A stretch of DNA of 64,000 bases from Paracoccus sp. (in: a-proteobacteria) (GTDB lineage: Bacteria; Pseudomonadota; Alphaproteobacteria; Rhodobacterales; Rhodobacteraceae). The DNA is taken from positions 62,001 to 126,000 of the forward strand of contig NZ_JAUNTW010000009.1 of assembly GCF_030538495.1 (NCBI RefSeq). The letters are read 5' to 3'. Each line of letters opens with the position of its first letter. The stretch's first letter is position 1. The position numbers and the translations under genes are program-made. A model generated the notes under the pieces. That model saw nothing but the letters and a program-made list of their open reading frames with translations, was not told the origin of the DNA and searched no databases. Of the stretch, positions 1 through 9,354 are shown in pieces.

Positions 1-683
1 AGCGCGCTCATATTCTGCATATGGCTGATGGCGCTGCAAATCGCGAAATTGGACAGAGGCGGGTTCGCTGCTGCGGCGCGGGCGATGTCCCACGCTTTGG
101 CCGCCGGGTCATCGACCAGATACTGACACAGGCCGACATTCACGGCCTCGTCCCCGCGATAGAGACGCCCCGACAGCATCATGTCGATCATCCGCGCTTT
201 GCCGATCAGATCGGCCACGCGGATCGTCGCGCCGCCGCCGGTGAACAAGCCGCGCTGCCCTTTGGGCAGGCCAAAATAGGTGTCCGGCCCCGCCACGCGA
301 ATATGCGCGGCGGATGCCAGTTCCAGACCGCCGCCTACGACCGCGCCCTGCAACACGGCGATGACGGGAACGCCGCCATATTCCATTTTGTTAAACGCTT
401 CGTGCCAGCGCAGGCAGACCTGCATAAAATCGCTGGCCGACCGGTTTTCGCGGTGATGTTCGACCAAATCCAGACCGGCGCAAAAATGATCGCCCTTGGC
501 CTGCAAAATCGCGGCGCGGATCCCGGCGCGGGGCAGGGTGGTGAACACATCCACCAATTCGTCAATCGTCGCCAAATCCAGTGCGTTGCGTTTGTCGGGC
601 CGGTTCAGCGTGACGGTGGCGATGCCGTCCGCGTCCACATCCAGCAACAGATTGGTCAGGTTCAGATCGTCGATGCTGCGCAT
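1..683 (-). CDS. Enoyl-CoA hydratase/isomerase family protein (3' end outside window)
   Basis: This is a crotonase-fold protein of which 227 residues are visible; the C-terminus lies beyond the left edge. The ATG at 683 has a purine-rich Shine-Dalgarno (AAGGGGG) 5-6 bases upstream. The reading starts [15 protein letters not shown] and contains [11 protein letters not shown], the oxyanion-hole stretch HFCAGLDL and a second glycine turn [12 protein letters not shown], all typical of enoyl-CoA hydratases and isomerases. The family acts on CoA thioesters in the cytoplasm, usually in fatty acid or aromatic degradation; the specific substrate cannot be read from the sequence. It follows the AEC permease by 12 bases on the same strand, so the two are probably cotranscribed. 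Confidence 0.85.
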   Translation of the reverse strand, partial: MRSIDDLNLTNLLLDVDADGIATVTLNRPDKRNALDLATIDELVDVFTTLPRAGIRAAILQAKGDHFCAGLDLVEHHRENRSASDFMQVCLRWHEAFNKMEYGGVPVIAVLQGAVVGGGLELASAAHIRVAGPDTYFGLPKGQRGLFTGGGATIRVADLIGKARMIDMMLSGRLYRGDEAVNVGLCQYLVDDPAAKAWDIARAAAANPPLSNFAICSAISHMQNMSA

Positions 684-695
684 GGTTTTCCCCCT

Positions 696-1619
696 TTAGA
701 TGCCGATCAGGACCATCACCAGCGGGATGGTCAGAATACTAAGCGCGGTCGAAATCAGGATCGCCGCTGAAACGCGCTGCTGGCCGATGCCGAAAAACTG
801 CGCCAGCATATAGACATTCCCGGCCACAGGCAGCGCCGCCGCCACGATCATGACACCGGCGGCAAAGGGTTCAACCCCAAACGCCAAGGCCAAGCCCCCA
901 ACCGCCAGCGGATGCAGCGCCAGTTTCGCCCCCGATATTGCGGCGGCCGAGGGCAGGTTTTCAATCCGCCGCCCGGCCAGCCCCGCGCCAATGGCAAACA
1001 ACGCGCCGGGGGTGGCGGCGGCACCCAGCAGGGCCAGAAACTCGGCCGCGGGGGCGGGCATCGGCACATCCGCCGCGCCCCAGATCAGCCCCGCGCCCAT
1101 GGACAAAACCATCGGGTTAGACGCCACGCCGCGCAGCACCGGACCCATGGCGGACAGGCGCAACCCGCCATGACGCAGCGCATTAATGATCAATGTGAAA
1201 AACGTGGCAAAGACCACCATATCGATGGTCAGCACCAACAGCACCGGCCCCGCCGCCGCCGGTCCCAGCAGCGCCACCAACATCGGCACGCCCAGAAAGC
1301 CGGTATTGCCGGACATGGCGGCATGGGCGGTCATCGCGGCGTCACGCATATCCGCACCCCGCGCTCGCGCCGCGCCGATCACCACAGCCCAGACCAGCAT
1401 CGTGCCAATCACATAAGCCGCGACAAATCGCGCATCAAACAGCGCGCCAATATCCACGCCCGCCGCGAACCGAAACAGCATCGCCGACAGCGCGAAATAG
1501 AACACGAATTTCGTCAGCCACACCGCACCTTCGGCGGGGAACAGCCGCAGCCGCGCGGCCAGCCAGCCGGTCGCGATCACCCCAAAAAAGGGCAGAGTCT
1601 TCAGAAAAATCTCAAGCAT
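696..1619 (-). CDS. AEC family (auxin efflux carrier-like) permease
   Basis: A 307-residue, almost entirely hydrophobic protein with about ten membrane segments in two halves, matching the AEC family of bile/arsenite/riboflavin-fold carriers in length and pattern. MLEIFLKTLPFFGVIATGW is a typical first helix, and AALPVAGNVYMLAQ near residue 265 is a characteristic family stretch. The family exports or imports organic anions such as malate and malonate; the substrate here is unknown. The start is placed at 1619. A longer frame adds MHRRNRQ, but those residues come from an intergenic repeat read from a TTG codon. It lies 53 bases downstream of maeB on the same strand, which makes a malate-related substrate plausible but unproven. 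Confidence 0.85.
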   Translation of the reverse strand: MLEIFLKTLPFFGVIATGWLAARLRLFPAEGAVWLTKFVFYFALSAMLFRFAAGVDIGALFDARFVAAYVIGTMLVWAVVIGAARARGADMRDAAMTAHAAMSGNTGFLGVPMLVALLGPAAAGPVLLVLTIDMVVFATFFTLIINALRHGGLRLSAMGPVLRGVASNPMVLSMGAGLIWGAADVPMPAPAAEFLALLGAAATPGALFAIGAGLAGRRIENLPSAAAISGAKLALHPLAVGGLALAFGVEPFAAGVMIVAAALPVAGNVYMLAQFFGIGQQRVSAAILISTALSILTIPLVMVLIGI

Positions 1620-1626
1620 CTGCCGG

Positions 1627-1652
1627 TTTCTTCTGTGCAAAAATACTCATAT
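1627..1652 (-). repeat. Dispersed intergenic repeat, copy A
   Basis: On the minus strand this reads GAGTATTTTTGCACAGAAGA and continues into AACCGGCAG. The same core occurs at 32801-32825, 32842-32867, 50040-50060 and 56968-56987. This copy lacks the GC hairpin seen in copies B and D. It fills the gap between the maeB stop and the AEC permease start. Confidence 0.75.
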
Positions 1653-1672
1653 CGCGACCTGTCGGCGGGCGG

Positions 1673-3952
1673 TCAGGTTGCCGATCCCACACCCCCGGCG
1701 GCAATCGCGGCCATGTTCAGAATGTCGCTGACGGTGGAATTGGTCGAACAAATCTGAATGGGCTTGGATACGCCGGTCAGGATCGGGCCGATGACGGTCG
1801 CGCCCGCCATTTCCTGCAACAGCTTGACCGAAATCGACGCCGAATGACGCGCCGGCACCACCAGCACATTCGCAGGCCCCGACAGCCGGCTGAAGGGATA
1901 GCGCGCCGCCGCCTCCATATTCAGCGCCACATCGACGGTCATTTCGCCTTCGTATTCGAAATCCGCGCCGCGCGCGTCCAGAACATGGCTGGCCTGCGCC
2001 ATTTTCGACGCGCGTTCGCTGACCGGATAGCCAAAGTTCGAAAACGACAGGAACGCCACGCGCGGGTCCAGACCCAATTCACGGGCCACGGCGGCGCCTC
2101 GGGTGGCGATATTGGCCAGATCTTCGGGTTCGGGCCATTCGTGAACCAGCGTGTCGCCCATCAGCACGATGCGGCCTTTGTGCAGCAGGGCGGTGATGCC
2201 CACCACGTCATCTTGGGGGCGGACATCGAACACATGGCCGATCTGCGCCAGAACGGGCGCGTTCTTTTTCGTGGCCCCCGTCACCAGCCCGTCGCCATGC
2301 CCATGCGCCAGCATCAGCGCGGCAAAGATATGACGGTCGCGCCGCGCCAGTTTCAGCGCATCGTCGCGATCCACGCCCTGACGTTGCAGGCGCTGATACA
2401 GAAATTCGTGATAGGCGTCCAAATGCCGCGTGTTGTGCGAATTGACGACGGTGATTTCCCGATAGGCGTCGCCCAGACCCAGCGTTTCCAGATCGGCGCG
2501 CACCTCGTCTTCGCGGCCCACGACCAGCGATTGCCCCATGCCGCCACGGCTCCAGGCGACGGCGGCGCGCAGGACGCGGGGATCGTCGCCTTCGGCAAAG
2601 ATCATGCGTGCCTGTTTCTGACGCGCGCGGGCGTGGATGCCCTGCAAAATGGCGGCAGTCGGGTCCATGCGGTTTTTCAGCGACTGGACATAGCCGTCCA
2701 TGTCGATGATCGGGCGACGGGCCGCGCCGGTGTCCATGCCCGCACGCGCGACGGCGGGCGGGATCACATGGATCAGGCGCGGATCAAACGGCGTCGGGAT
2801 GATGTAATCGCGCCCGAATTGCAGTTTGCGGCCATAGGCTATGGCGACTTCGTCTGGCACATCTTCGCGCGCCAGTTCGGCCAAAGCGCGCGCGCAGGCG
2901 ATTTTCATGTCGTCATTGATCGCGCGGGCGTTGATGTCCAAGGCACCCCGGAACAGATAGGGGAAGCCCAGCACGTTGTTCACCTGATTGGGGTAATCGC
3001 TGCGCCCGGTGGCGACGATGGCGTCGGGGCGGACGGCGTGCGCGTCTTCGGGGGTGATTTCGGGATCGGGGTTGGCCATGGCAAAGATGACCGGGTTTTC
3101 CGCCATGCTTTCGACCATGGCCTGCGTCACCGCGCCCTTGGCCGACACGCCCAGAAACACATCCGCGCCACGCATCGCGTCATCCAGACTGCGGGCGTCC
3201 GTCACGACGGCATGGGCGGATTTCCATTGGTTCATGCCTTCAGTCCGGCCCTGATAGATCACGCCTTTGGTGTCGCACATGATGCAGTTTTCGTGCCGCG
3301 CGCCCATGGCTTTCAGCAGCTCCAGACAGGCGATGCCCGCTGCCCCCGCGCCATTGAGGACGATTTTCACATCCTCGATCCGTTTGCCGGACAGTTCCAA
3401 TGCGTTCAGCAACCCGGCGGCGCAGATCACGGCGGTGCCGTGCTGGTCGTCGTGGAACACGGGGATGTCCATCAGTTCCTTCAGGCGCTGTTCGATGATG
3501 AAACATTCGGGCGCCTTGATGTCCTCAAGGTTAATGCCGCCGAAGGTCGGCCCCATCAGACGCACGGCGTTGATGATGGCGTCGGGGTCTTCGGTGTCCA
3601 GTTCAATGTCGATGGCGTTCACATCGGCAAAGCGTTTGAACAGAACCGCCTTACCCTCCATCACGGGTTTGCTGGCCAAGGCACCCAGATTGCCCAGTCC
3701 CAGAATGGCCGTGCCGTTGGAAATGACGGCCACCAGATTGCCCTTGGTCGTGTAATCATAGGCGGTTTCAGGACGTTCGGCGATGGCCTCGACCGGGACG
3801 GCGACGCCGGGGGAATAGGCCAGCGACAAATCGCGCTGCGTGGTCATGGGGGTGGATGGCACCACATCAAACTTACCGGGGCGCGGCTCCATATGATAGG
3901 CCAGTGCCTCTTCGGGTGTGATGCGGGCTTTGCGGTCGTTTTGATTGGTCAT
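1673..3952 (-). CDS. maeB: NADP-dependent malic enzyme with C-terminal phosphotransacetylase-like domain
   Basis: 759 residues, the usual size of the MaeB/Tme fusion enzymes. It decarboxylates malate to pyruvate with reduction of NADP, linking the TCA cycle to gluconeogenesis. Residues 1 to about 430 form the malic enzyme part: SLAYSPGVAVPVEAI near 45, the metal-binding stretch FGGINLEDIKAPECF near 135, FHDDQHGTA near 160 and a dinucleotide-binding turn VLNGAGAAGIA near 195. From about 440 onward the sequence matches the phosphate acetyltransferase fold (IFAEGDDPRVLRAA, VTGATKKNAPVLAQIG), which in this family is regulatory rather than catalytic. The ATG at 3952 is followed by MTNQNDRKARITPEEALAYH. 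It is transcribed away from the Rrf2 gene, leaving a 138-base divergent gap. Confidence 0.96.
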   Translation of the reverse strand: MTNQNDRKARITPEEALAYHMEPRPGKFDVVPSTPMTTQRDLSLAYSPGVAVPVEAIAERPETAYDYTTKGNLVAVISNGTAILGLGNLGALASKPVMEGKAVLFKRFADVNAIDIELDTEDPDAIINAVRLMGPTFGGINLEDIKAPECFIIEQRLKELMDIPVFHDDQHGTAVICAAGLLNALELSGKRIEDVKIVLNGAGAAGIACLELLKAMGARHENCIMCDTKGVIYQGRTEGMNQWKSAHAVVTDARSLDDAMRGADVFLGVSAKGAVTQAMVESMAENPVIFAMANPDPEITPEDAHAVRPDAIVATGRSDYPNQVNNVLGFPYLFRGALDINARAINDDMKIACARALAELAREDVPDEVAIAYGRKLQFGRDYIIPTPFDPRLIHVIPPAVARAGMDTGAARRPIIDMDGYVQSLKNRMDPTAAILQGIHARARQKQARMIFAEGDDPRVLRAAVAWSRGGMGQSLVVGREDEVRADLETLGLGDAYREITVVNSHNTRHLDAYHEFLYQRLQRQGVDRDDALKLARRDRHIFAALMLAHGHGDGLVTGATKKNAPVLAQIGHVFDVRPQDDVVGITALLHKGRIVLMGDTLVHEWPEPEDLANIATRGAAVARELGLDPRVAFLSFSNFGYPVSERASKMAQASHVLDARGADFEYEGEMTVDVALNMEAAARYPFSRLSGPANVLVVPARHSASISVKLLQEMAGATVIGPILTGVSKPIQICSTNSTVSDILNMAAIAAGGVGSAT

Positions 3953-4090
3953 GTCGTTTTCCCCCGGTCTGACGCAATATCCTTAGCGCGGGGTCGGGGG
4001 ACGCTCAACCGTATTCGCGGGGCTGGCGCGGGGGGGGCAAAGTCCCTATACCTGCGTAACCCGATCAAGATTTCGCCCCCGGACGCGGCC

Positions 4091-4543
4091 ATGATTACGC
4101 AGAAAATGAAATACGCGCTGAAAGCCCTGCTGGTTCTGGGGGATGAGGCCGCGCGCGACCATCCCGAACCCCTGACCATCGAAACCATTGCCCAGCGGTC
4201 CGGCACGCCGAAACGGTTTCTGGAACAGATTCTGTTGGAGATTCGCAATGCCGGGCTGGTGGCATCCATTCGCGGGCGGTCGGGCGGATACAGCCTGATT
4301 AAACCCCCGGCCGAGGTGTCCATTTCCGAATTGCTGCGCCTGATCGACGGCCCCATTGCGCCGCTGCCCTGCCTGTCGCGCCGCGCCTATCAGCGGTGCG
4401 AAGACTGCACGGACGAAGCCACCTGCCGCCTGCGCAAAGTCTTTGCCGAAGTGTTCTGGTCCTATCTGCTGCTGATCGAATCCCTGACGCTGGAAGATAT
4501 GTTGGGGTCCGATCAGATTTCGAATCAGATCGTTGGCATTTGA
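4091..4543 (+). CDS. Rrf2 family transcriptional regulator with four C-terminal-half cysteines
   Basis: 150 residues with the standard Rrf2 winged helix: MKYALKALLVLGDEA at the N-terminus, an HTH around TIETIAQRSGTPKRFLEQIL and the wing RGRSGGYSL near residue 62. Cysteines at 94, 103, 106 and 112 lie in the segment where IscR/RirA-type proteins bind an Fe-S cluster, though the spacing differs from the classical C-x5-C-x5/7-C. The ATG at 4091 lies inside a much longer open frame antisense to maeB; the homology begins exactly here. It precedes the sulfate transporter by 146 bases on the same strand, so it is probably a sulfur-status or Fe-S-sensing regulator of that operon. That role is inferred from position. 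Confidence 0.9.
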   Translation: MITQKMKYALKALLVLGDEAARDHPEPLTIETIAQRSGTPKRFLEQILLEIRNAGLVASIRGRSGGYSLIKPPAEVSISELLRLIDGPIAPLPCLSRRAYQRCEDCTDEATCRLRKVFAEVFWSYLLLIESLTLEDMLGSDQISNQIVGI

Positions 4544-4613
4544 TATTTTCTGTTGATCCGGGTGCAAAAAACGAAATTCCCTAATCACGACCAAAATTGA
4601 CGTAATTTTTTTG

Positions 4614-4657
4614 TTGCCAATAACGACTTGTTCTGTCGTTATTGCGGTAATTGGCAA
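4614..4657. promoter_or_regulatory. Nested palindrome in the cysP promoter, probable Rrf2 operator
   Basis: Two perfect inverted repeats are nested. The inner one is AATAACGAC (4619-4627) and GTCGTTATT (4635-4643); the outer one is TTGCCAAT (4614-4621) and ATTGGCAA (4650-4657). A TTGACG hexamer at 4597-4602 could be the -35 element, putting the -10 region inside the left arm, so a bound protein would block transcription. It lies 33 bases before the cysP ATG and 70 bases after the Rrf2 stop. Confidence 0.7.
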
Positions 4658-4689
4658 GCGACGCTGCCGTTCAGAAAAAGGGATCGACC

Positions 4690-5679
4690 ATGTTTCGTAT
4701 GACCACCGCACCCATTGCCGCGCTGATCGCCGGCTTTCTGGCACTGACGCCGGCACAGGCGGAAAATCTGCTGAATGTCAGCTATGACCCCACGCGCGAA
4801 TTGTATCGCGATTTCAACGACGCCTTCGCCAAACACTGGGCCGCGCAGGGCAAAGATGCGCCGCGCATTGAAACCAGCCATGGCGGGTCGGGCGCACAGG
4901 CGCGCGCGGTCGTGGACGGGCTGAACGCGCAGGTCGTGACGCTGGCTTTGGCATCGGACATCGACCGAATCGCGCAATCCGGCCGCCTGCCGGAAGATTG
5001 GCAATCCAAACTGCCGCATAATTCCAGCCCCTATACCTCGACCATCGTGTTTCTGGTGCGTCAGGGGAACCCCAAAGAGATCAACGACTGGGGCGATCTG
5101 GTCAAACCGGGGATCGAGGTGATCACCCCCAACCCGAAAACCAGCGGCGGCGCACGGTGGAATTATCTGGGCGCATGGGTCTGGGCCGAACGCAACGGCC
5201 ATGACCCGCGCGAATTTGTGGGCCAGATGTTCAAAAATGTGCCGGTTCTGGACACCGCCGCGCGCGGATCGACCACCACCTTTGCACAGCGCGGCATTGG
5301 TGACGTGCTGCTGGCATGGGAAAACGAAGCCTATCTGGCGCTGAAAGAACTGGGCGAAGATAAATTCGACATCGTGGTGCCGTCCGTCAGCGTGCTGGCC
5401 GAACCGCCGGTTGCCGTGGTGGAATCCAACATCGCCAATGACGCGCAGCGCGAACTGGCCGAAGGGTATCTGAACTATCTCTATTCGCCCGAAGGTCAGG
5501 CGCTTGCGTTCAAACATTTCTATCGCGCATGGGATGACAGCGCCGCCGATCCCGCCGATGTGGCCCGTTTCCCGGCGCTGGATCTGGTGACCATCGACGA
5601 TCTGGGCGGCTGGGCCAAAGTGCAGCCGGAACATTTCGGCGATGGCGGCATTTTCGATCAGATTTACACCGCACGCTGA
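4690..5679 (+). CDS. cysP: Sulfate/thiosulfate ABC transporter periplasmic binding protein
   Basis: 329 residues with a cleavable signal peptide ([20 protein letters not shown] then PAQAEN), so mature protein starts near residue 24. The mature start [17 protein letters not shown] and the segments [42 protein letters not shown] and [12 protein letters not shown] are those of the Sbp/CysP family. It captures sulfate in the periplasm and delivers it to CysTW. The start at 4690 is chosen because it begins the signal peptide and lies just after GGGATCGACC. It heads the cysPTWA operon: cysT begins 6 bases after its stop. Whether it prefers sulfate (Sbp) or thiosulfate (CysP) cannot be decided here. 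Confidence 0.94.
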   Translation: MFRMTTAPIAALIAGFLALTPAQAENLLNVSYDPTRELYRDFNDAFAKHWAAQGKDAPRIETSHGGSGAQARAVVDGLNAQVVTLALASDIDRIAQSGRLPEDWQSKLPHNSSPYTSTIVFLVRQGNPKEINDWGDLVKPGIEVITPNPKTSGGARWNYLGAWVWAERNGHDPREFVGQMFKNVPVLDTAARGSTTTFAQRGIGDVLLAWENEAYLALKELGEDKFDIVVPSVSVLAEPPVAVVESNIANDAQRELAEGYLNYLYSPEGQALAFKHFYRAWDDSAADPADVARFPALDLVTIDDLGGWAKVQPEHFGDGGIFDQIYTAR

Positions 5680-5685
5680 GGTTAT

Positions 5686-6519
5686 ATGCGTCCAATTGTT
5701 CAAAAAACTGCGATTCCCGGCCTTGGATTATCGGCCGGGATTACGCTGTTCATGCTGTCGCTGGTCGTGCTGTTGCCGATTGGCGCGTTGTTGGCGCAAG
5801 GCGCGTCTTATGGTCCCGGCAATGTCTGGGCGGTCGTGAACCGCGAACGGGTCTGGGCGGCGCTGTTTTTGTCGTTCCGCCTGTCGTTTTACGCCGCGCT
5901 GTTCAATCTGGTGTTCGGGGTGCTGCTGGCCTGGGTGCTGGTGCGGTATCGCTTTCCGGGGCGGCGGATCATTGACGCGGCCGTGGATTTGCCCTTTGCG
6001 CTGCCGACCGCCGTGGCGGGGATCGCGCTGACCGCGCTTTATGCGCCGAACGGGCTGTTCGGGCAGTGGGCCGCGCAAATCGGCTGGAAAATCGCCTATA
6101 CGCAGTGGGGGATTTTCTTGGCGCTGGTGTTTGTCGGCCTGCCCTTTGTGACGCGCACCGTGCAACCCGTGGTCGAAGAAATCGACCGCGAGGTCGAAGA
6201 AGCCTCGGCCACGCTGGGCGCGTCGCGGTATTACACGATCCGCCATGTGATCCTGCCGATGCTGATGCCCGCCGCGCTGACGGGCTTTGCGCTGGCACTG
6301 GCGCGGGCGGTTGGGGAATATGGCTCCGTCATCTTTATCGCGGGTAACATCCCGTTTCGCACCGAAATCGCGCCGCTGCTGATCGTTATCCAGCTTGAGG
6401 AATACAACTATGACGCCGCCGGGGCGATTGGTCTGGCGATGCTGGTGATTTCCTTTGGTATGCTGCTGATTATCAACCTGATCCAAGTCTGGTCCCGTCG
6501 GAGGATTGGTTATGTCTGA
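5686..6519 (+). CDS. cysT: Sulfate ABC transporter permease CysT
   Basis: 277 residues with about six membrane helices. It forms one half of the sulfate channel in the cytoplasmic membrane together with CysW. The coupling-helix (EAA) region is visible as EVEEASATLGASRYYTIRHVILPMLMPA around residues 165-195, and ARAVGEYGSVIFIAGNIPFRTEI is a strong CysT/CysU signature. It starts 6 bases after cysP and its last 8 bases overlap the start of cysW, so the pair is translationally coupled. Confidence 0.95.
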   Translation: MRPIVQKTAIPGLGLSAGITLFMLSLVVLLPIGALLAQGASYGPGNVWAVVNRERVWAALFLSFRLSFYAALFNLVFGVLLAWVLVRYRFPGRRIIDAAVDLPFALPTAVAGIALTALYAPNGLFGQWAAQIGWKIAYTQWGIFLALVFVGLPFVTRTVQPVVEEIDREVEEASATLGASRYYTIRHVILPMLMPAALTGFALALARAVGEYGSVIFIAGNIPFRTEIAPLLIVIQLEEYNYDAAGAIGLAMLVISFGMLLIINLIQVWSRRRIGYV

Positions 6520-7384
6520 CGCCACCCTGCACAAAGCGCCGCGTTTCCGCGCGGCCACCGACGAATCCGCCGTCACCCGTTGGGTGCTGATCGGTCTGGC
6601 CGTGGGCGGGCTGTCGCTGCTGGTGTTCGCGCCGCTGATCGCGGTGTTTGCCGAAGCCTTGGCGCGCGGCTGGGCCGCTGCCGTGGCCAGTCTGGGCAAC
6701 CGCGACGCGCAGGCGGCCATTCGCCTGACGCTGATCATTACCGCGATTGCTGTGCCGATGAACGCGCTGTTCGGGATTGCCGCCGCTTGGCTGATCACGA
6801 AATTCGATTTCCGGGGCAAGGCGTTCCTGATCACTCTGATCGACCTGCCGTTTTCGGTCAGCCCGGTGGTGGCCGGTCTGTGCATCGTGTTGCTGTTCGG
6901 GGCCAATTCCGCGATTGGGGGCTGGCTGGTGGCCAGCGGTTATCCCATCGTGTTCGCGCTGCCGGGGATTGTGCTGGCGACGGTGTTCGTCACCTTTCCC
7001 TTTGTCGCGCGGGAACTGATCCCGGTGATGATCGAACAGGGCCGCGCCGAAGAAGAAGCCGCCCTGACGCTGGGCGCGTCGGGTCTGCGCACGTTCTGGA
7101 CGGTGACGCTGCCCAATATCCGCTGGGCGCTGCTGTATGGCACGCTGCTTTGCACCGCGCGGGCCATGGGCGAATTTGGCGCGGTTGCGGTGGTGTCGGG
7201 CAAAATCCGTGGCCAGACGGCGACCATGCCGATCACCATCGAAATGCTGTATAACGAATATCTGTCGGTTGCGGCCTTTTCGATGGCGGCTTTGCTGACC
7301 GGATTTGCGCTGATCACCCTGACCCTGAAAACCGCGCTGGAACTGCGTCACGCCGACGCTCTGGCTGCTAATCACCGCCACTAA
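6512..7384 (+). CDS. cysW: Sulfate ABC transporter permease CysW
   Basis: 290 residues, about six membrane helices, the second half of the sulfate channel. Family signatures are [20 protein letters not shown] (coupling loop) and [19 protein letters not shown] in the C-terminal third. The ATG at 6512 is chosen over a TTG at 6506: it follows GGAGG at 6500-6504 with a normal spacing of about seven bases. The start overlaps the cysT stop by 8 bases, and the cysA gene follows after about 10 bases. Confidence 0.94.
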   Translation: MSDATLHKAPRFRAATDESAVTRWVLIGLAVGGLSLLVFAPLIAVFAEALARGWAAAVASLGNRDAQAAIRLTLIITAIAVPMNALFGIAAAWLITKFDFRGKAFLITLIDLPFSVSPVVAGLCIVLLFGANSAIGGWLVASGYPIVFALPGIVLATVFVTFPFVARELIPVMIEQGRAEEEAALTLGASGLRTFWTVTLPNIRWALLYGTLLCTARAMGEFGAVAVVSGKIRGQTATMPITIEMLYNEYLSVAAFSMAALLTGFALITLTLKTALELRHADALAANHRH

Positions 7385-7394
7385 GGGGGCCATG

Positions 7395-8114
7395 ATGCAT
7401 ATTCAAATCGACGAGATTGCAAAAACCTTTGGCGCGACGGCTGCGCTGCAACCCGTGTCGCTGTCGATCCCGTCCGGGGCCTTGGTCGCGTTGCTGGGGC
7501 CGTCGGGGTCGGGCAAAACCACGCTGCTGCGGATTCTGGGGGGGCTGGAGTTTCCGACCTCGGGGCGGGTGATGCTGGGCGGACAGGACGCCGCCGCGCT
7601 GAGTGTGCAGGAACGCCGCGCGGGGTTCGTGTTCCAAAGCTATGCCCTGTTCCGGCATATGACGGTGTTTGACAACATCGCCTATGGGTTGCGCGCGCGC
7701 CCCCGCGCCACGCGCCCCGATAAGGCCGAGATCGCCCGCCGTGTGACCAAACTGTTGGAACTGATCCAACTGCCGCAGATTGGCGACCGTTACCCCAGCC
7801 AGTTGTCGGGCGGTCAGCGTCAGCGGGTGGCACTGGCCCGCGCCTTGGCGATCGAACCGCGGATGCTGTTGCTGGATGAACCCTTTGGCGCGCTTGATGC
7901 CAAGGTGCGCAAAGAACTGCGTCAGGGTCTGCGCGACATTCACGACGAAACCGGCCTGACCACCGTGTTCGTGACCCATGATCAGGACGAAGCCATGGAG
8001 CTGGCCGATCTGGTCGTCGTGATGTCGATGGGCCGCATCGAACAGGTGGGCCGCCCGCAGGACATCCGCGAAAAGCCCGCGACGGCCTTCGTGCGCGACT
8101 TTATCGCGGCCTGA
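7395..8114 (+). CDS. cysA: Sulfate ABC transporter ATP-binding protein, short form
   Basis: 239 residues. It hydrolyses ATP to drive sulfate import through CysTW. All nucleotide-binding motifs are present: Walker [10 protein letters not shown], the signature [15 protein letters not shown], Walker [13 protein letters not shown] and the switch histidine in [10 protein letters not shown]. The protein ends right after the ABC domain ([14 protein letters not shown]). CysA proteins usually have about 350 residues with a C-terminal TOBE-like regulatory domain, which is absent here. There are two ATGs, at 7392 and 7395; the second has the better distance to AAGGGGG. The stop codon is clean, and phnM converges 14 bases downstream. 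Confidence 0.92.
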   Translation: MHIQIDEIAKTFGATAALQPVSLSIPSGALVALLGPSGSGKTTLLRILGGLEFPTSGRVMLGGQDAAALSVQERRAGFVFQSYALFRHMTVFDNIAYGLRARPRATRPDKAEIARRVTKLLELIQLPQIGDRYPSQLSGGQRQRVALARALAIEPRMLLLDEPFGALDAKVRKELRQGLRDIHDETGLTTVFVTHDQDEAMELADLVVVMSMGRIEQVGRPQDIREKPATAFVRDFIAA

Positions 8115-8128
8115 AAAGGGCGGGGCCG

Positions 8129-9271
8129 TCAGCCGACGCGGCGGCCCTGCACCCATACCCCCCGGATCGCGCCGGCGGTGCCGATGCGGGTGACGCGGAT
8201 CACATCCGCGCGCGCGCCGGTGCCGATGCGGCCCCGGTCGTGCAGATCAACCGCCGCCGCCGGTGCCTGCGTCACGGTGGCAATGCCGCGCGCCAGATTG
8301 CCCCACAGATCGCCCAGTATCAGCGCCCCCGACAACAGCGCCGACGGCACATAATCGGATGACAGAATATCCAGCAGGTCCGCCCGCGCCAGATCGGCGG
8401 CGGCGACATTGCCGCTGTGTGATCCGCCCCGGATCAGGTTCGGCGCGCCCATCATCACCTGAATCCCGTGATTGCGGCAGGCTTGGGCGGCCTCGAAGGT
8501 GGTGGGAAACTCCGCGAAATGGCAGCCATGGCCGTCGCTGATGGCGACATGTTCGGGGGTGGTGTCGTCATGGCTGGCCAGAACGGCGCCGTAACGCCGC
8601 GCCTCGGCCACGGCGGTTGCTTCGTGCAATTCCCCCACGCGGTCGCGCAGTTCCTGTTGATCGCGGACATGCTGGGCGAATTGTTCATCGGTCGCGCCGT
8701 TTTTGCCCACGACATAGGCGTGCAGTTTGGTGATGTCGCGGAATTGGCGCTGACCAGGAGTGTGGTCCATCAGGCTGACGATGCCCACGCGATCATCGGG
8801 ACCGAATTTGGCCATTTCCTCGATCAAGGTTTGCGAACAGATTTCGGCGCGCAGATGCAGGAAATGGCTGATCCGCAGCGCGCCCTGCGCCCGCAGGTCC
8901 AGAATCTCGGTCGCGACGGCGCGGGCATATTCGCCATAACCGGCATTGGTGGACGTAAAGACCGACCCCACGCGCAACGCGTCAAACACCGTCGTGATCC
9001 CGGTGCTGGCCAGTTCGGCATCATGCGCGATGATGGCGGACATATGCGGCCAGTCCACTTTGGGGCGGGGCTGCAAATGCCGTTCCAGATTGTCGGTGTG
9101 CAGTTCGATCAGCCCCGGCATGACCATATCCCCGCCGCAGTCAATCGCGCCCTTCGGGACCGACGCGCCGTGGCCGATTTCCGCGATATGCCCGTCGCGG
9201 ATGACGATCTGGCCGACAAAGGATTCGTCCGGCAGAACCAGCAAGGCATTGGCAAGAATCGTGTCGGTCAT
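8129..9271 (-). CDS. phnM: Alpha-D-ribose 1-methylphosphonate 5-triphosphate diphosphatase
   Basis: 380 residues, amidohydrolase superfamily. PhnM removes pyrophosphate from the alkylphosphonate ribose triphosphate made by PhnGHIL, giving the 5-phosphate that PhnJ cleaves. The metal-binding strand reads GLIELHTDNLERHLQPRPKV (residues about 53-72), the diagnostic PhnM version of the amidohydrolase HxD motif. Further signatures are LMDHTPGQRQF and ASHDDTTPEHV. It is transcribed divergently from the DUF1045 gene, leaving an 83-base gap, and is separate from the main phnG-N run. Confidence 0.95.
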   Translation of the reverse strand: MTDTILANALLVLPDESFVGQIVIRDGHIAEIGHGASVPKGAIDCGGDMVMPGLIELHTDNLERHLQPRPKVDWPHMSAIIAHDAELASTGITTVFDALRVGSVFTSTNAGYGEYARAVATEILDLRAQGALRISHFLHLRAEICSQTLIEEMAKFGPDDRVGIVSLMDHTPGQRQFRDITKLHAYVVGKNGATDEQFAQHVRDQQELRDRVGELHEATAVAEARRYGAVLASHDDTTPEHVAISDGHGCHFAEFPTTFEAAQACRNHGIQVMMGAPNLIRGGSHSGNVAAADLARADLLDILSSDYVPSALLSGALILGDLWGNLARGIATVTQAPAAAVDLHDRGRIGTGARADVIRVTRIGTAGAIRGVWVQGRRVG

Positions 9272-9354
9272 GGGTGGTCCTGTCTTGATATGGGGCGCAA
9301 AGGCGGGTGAAATGCCACATGACCATTACAACCGTGTGACAATAAGGGGCGGAA

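Noticed and set aside
1844..4090. Long plus-strand open frame running through maeB into the Rrf2 gene
   Set aside because: Only the part from 4091 has protein homology; the rest is antisense to maeB.
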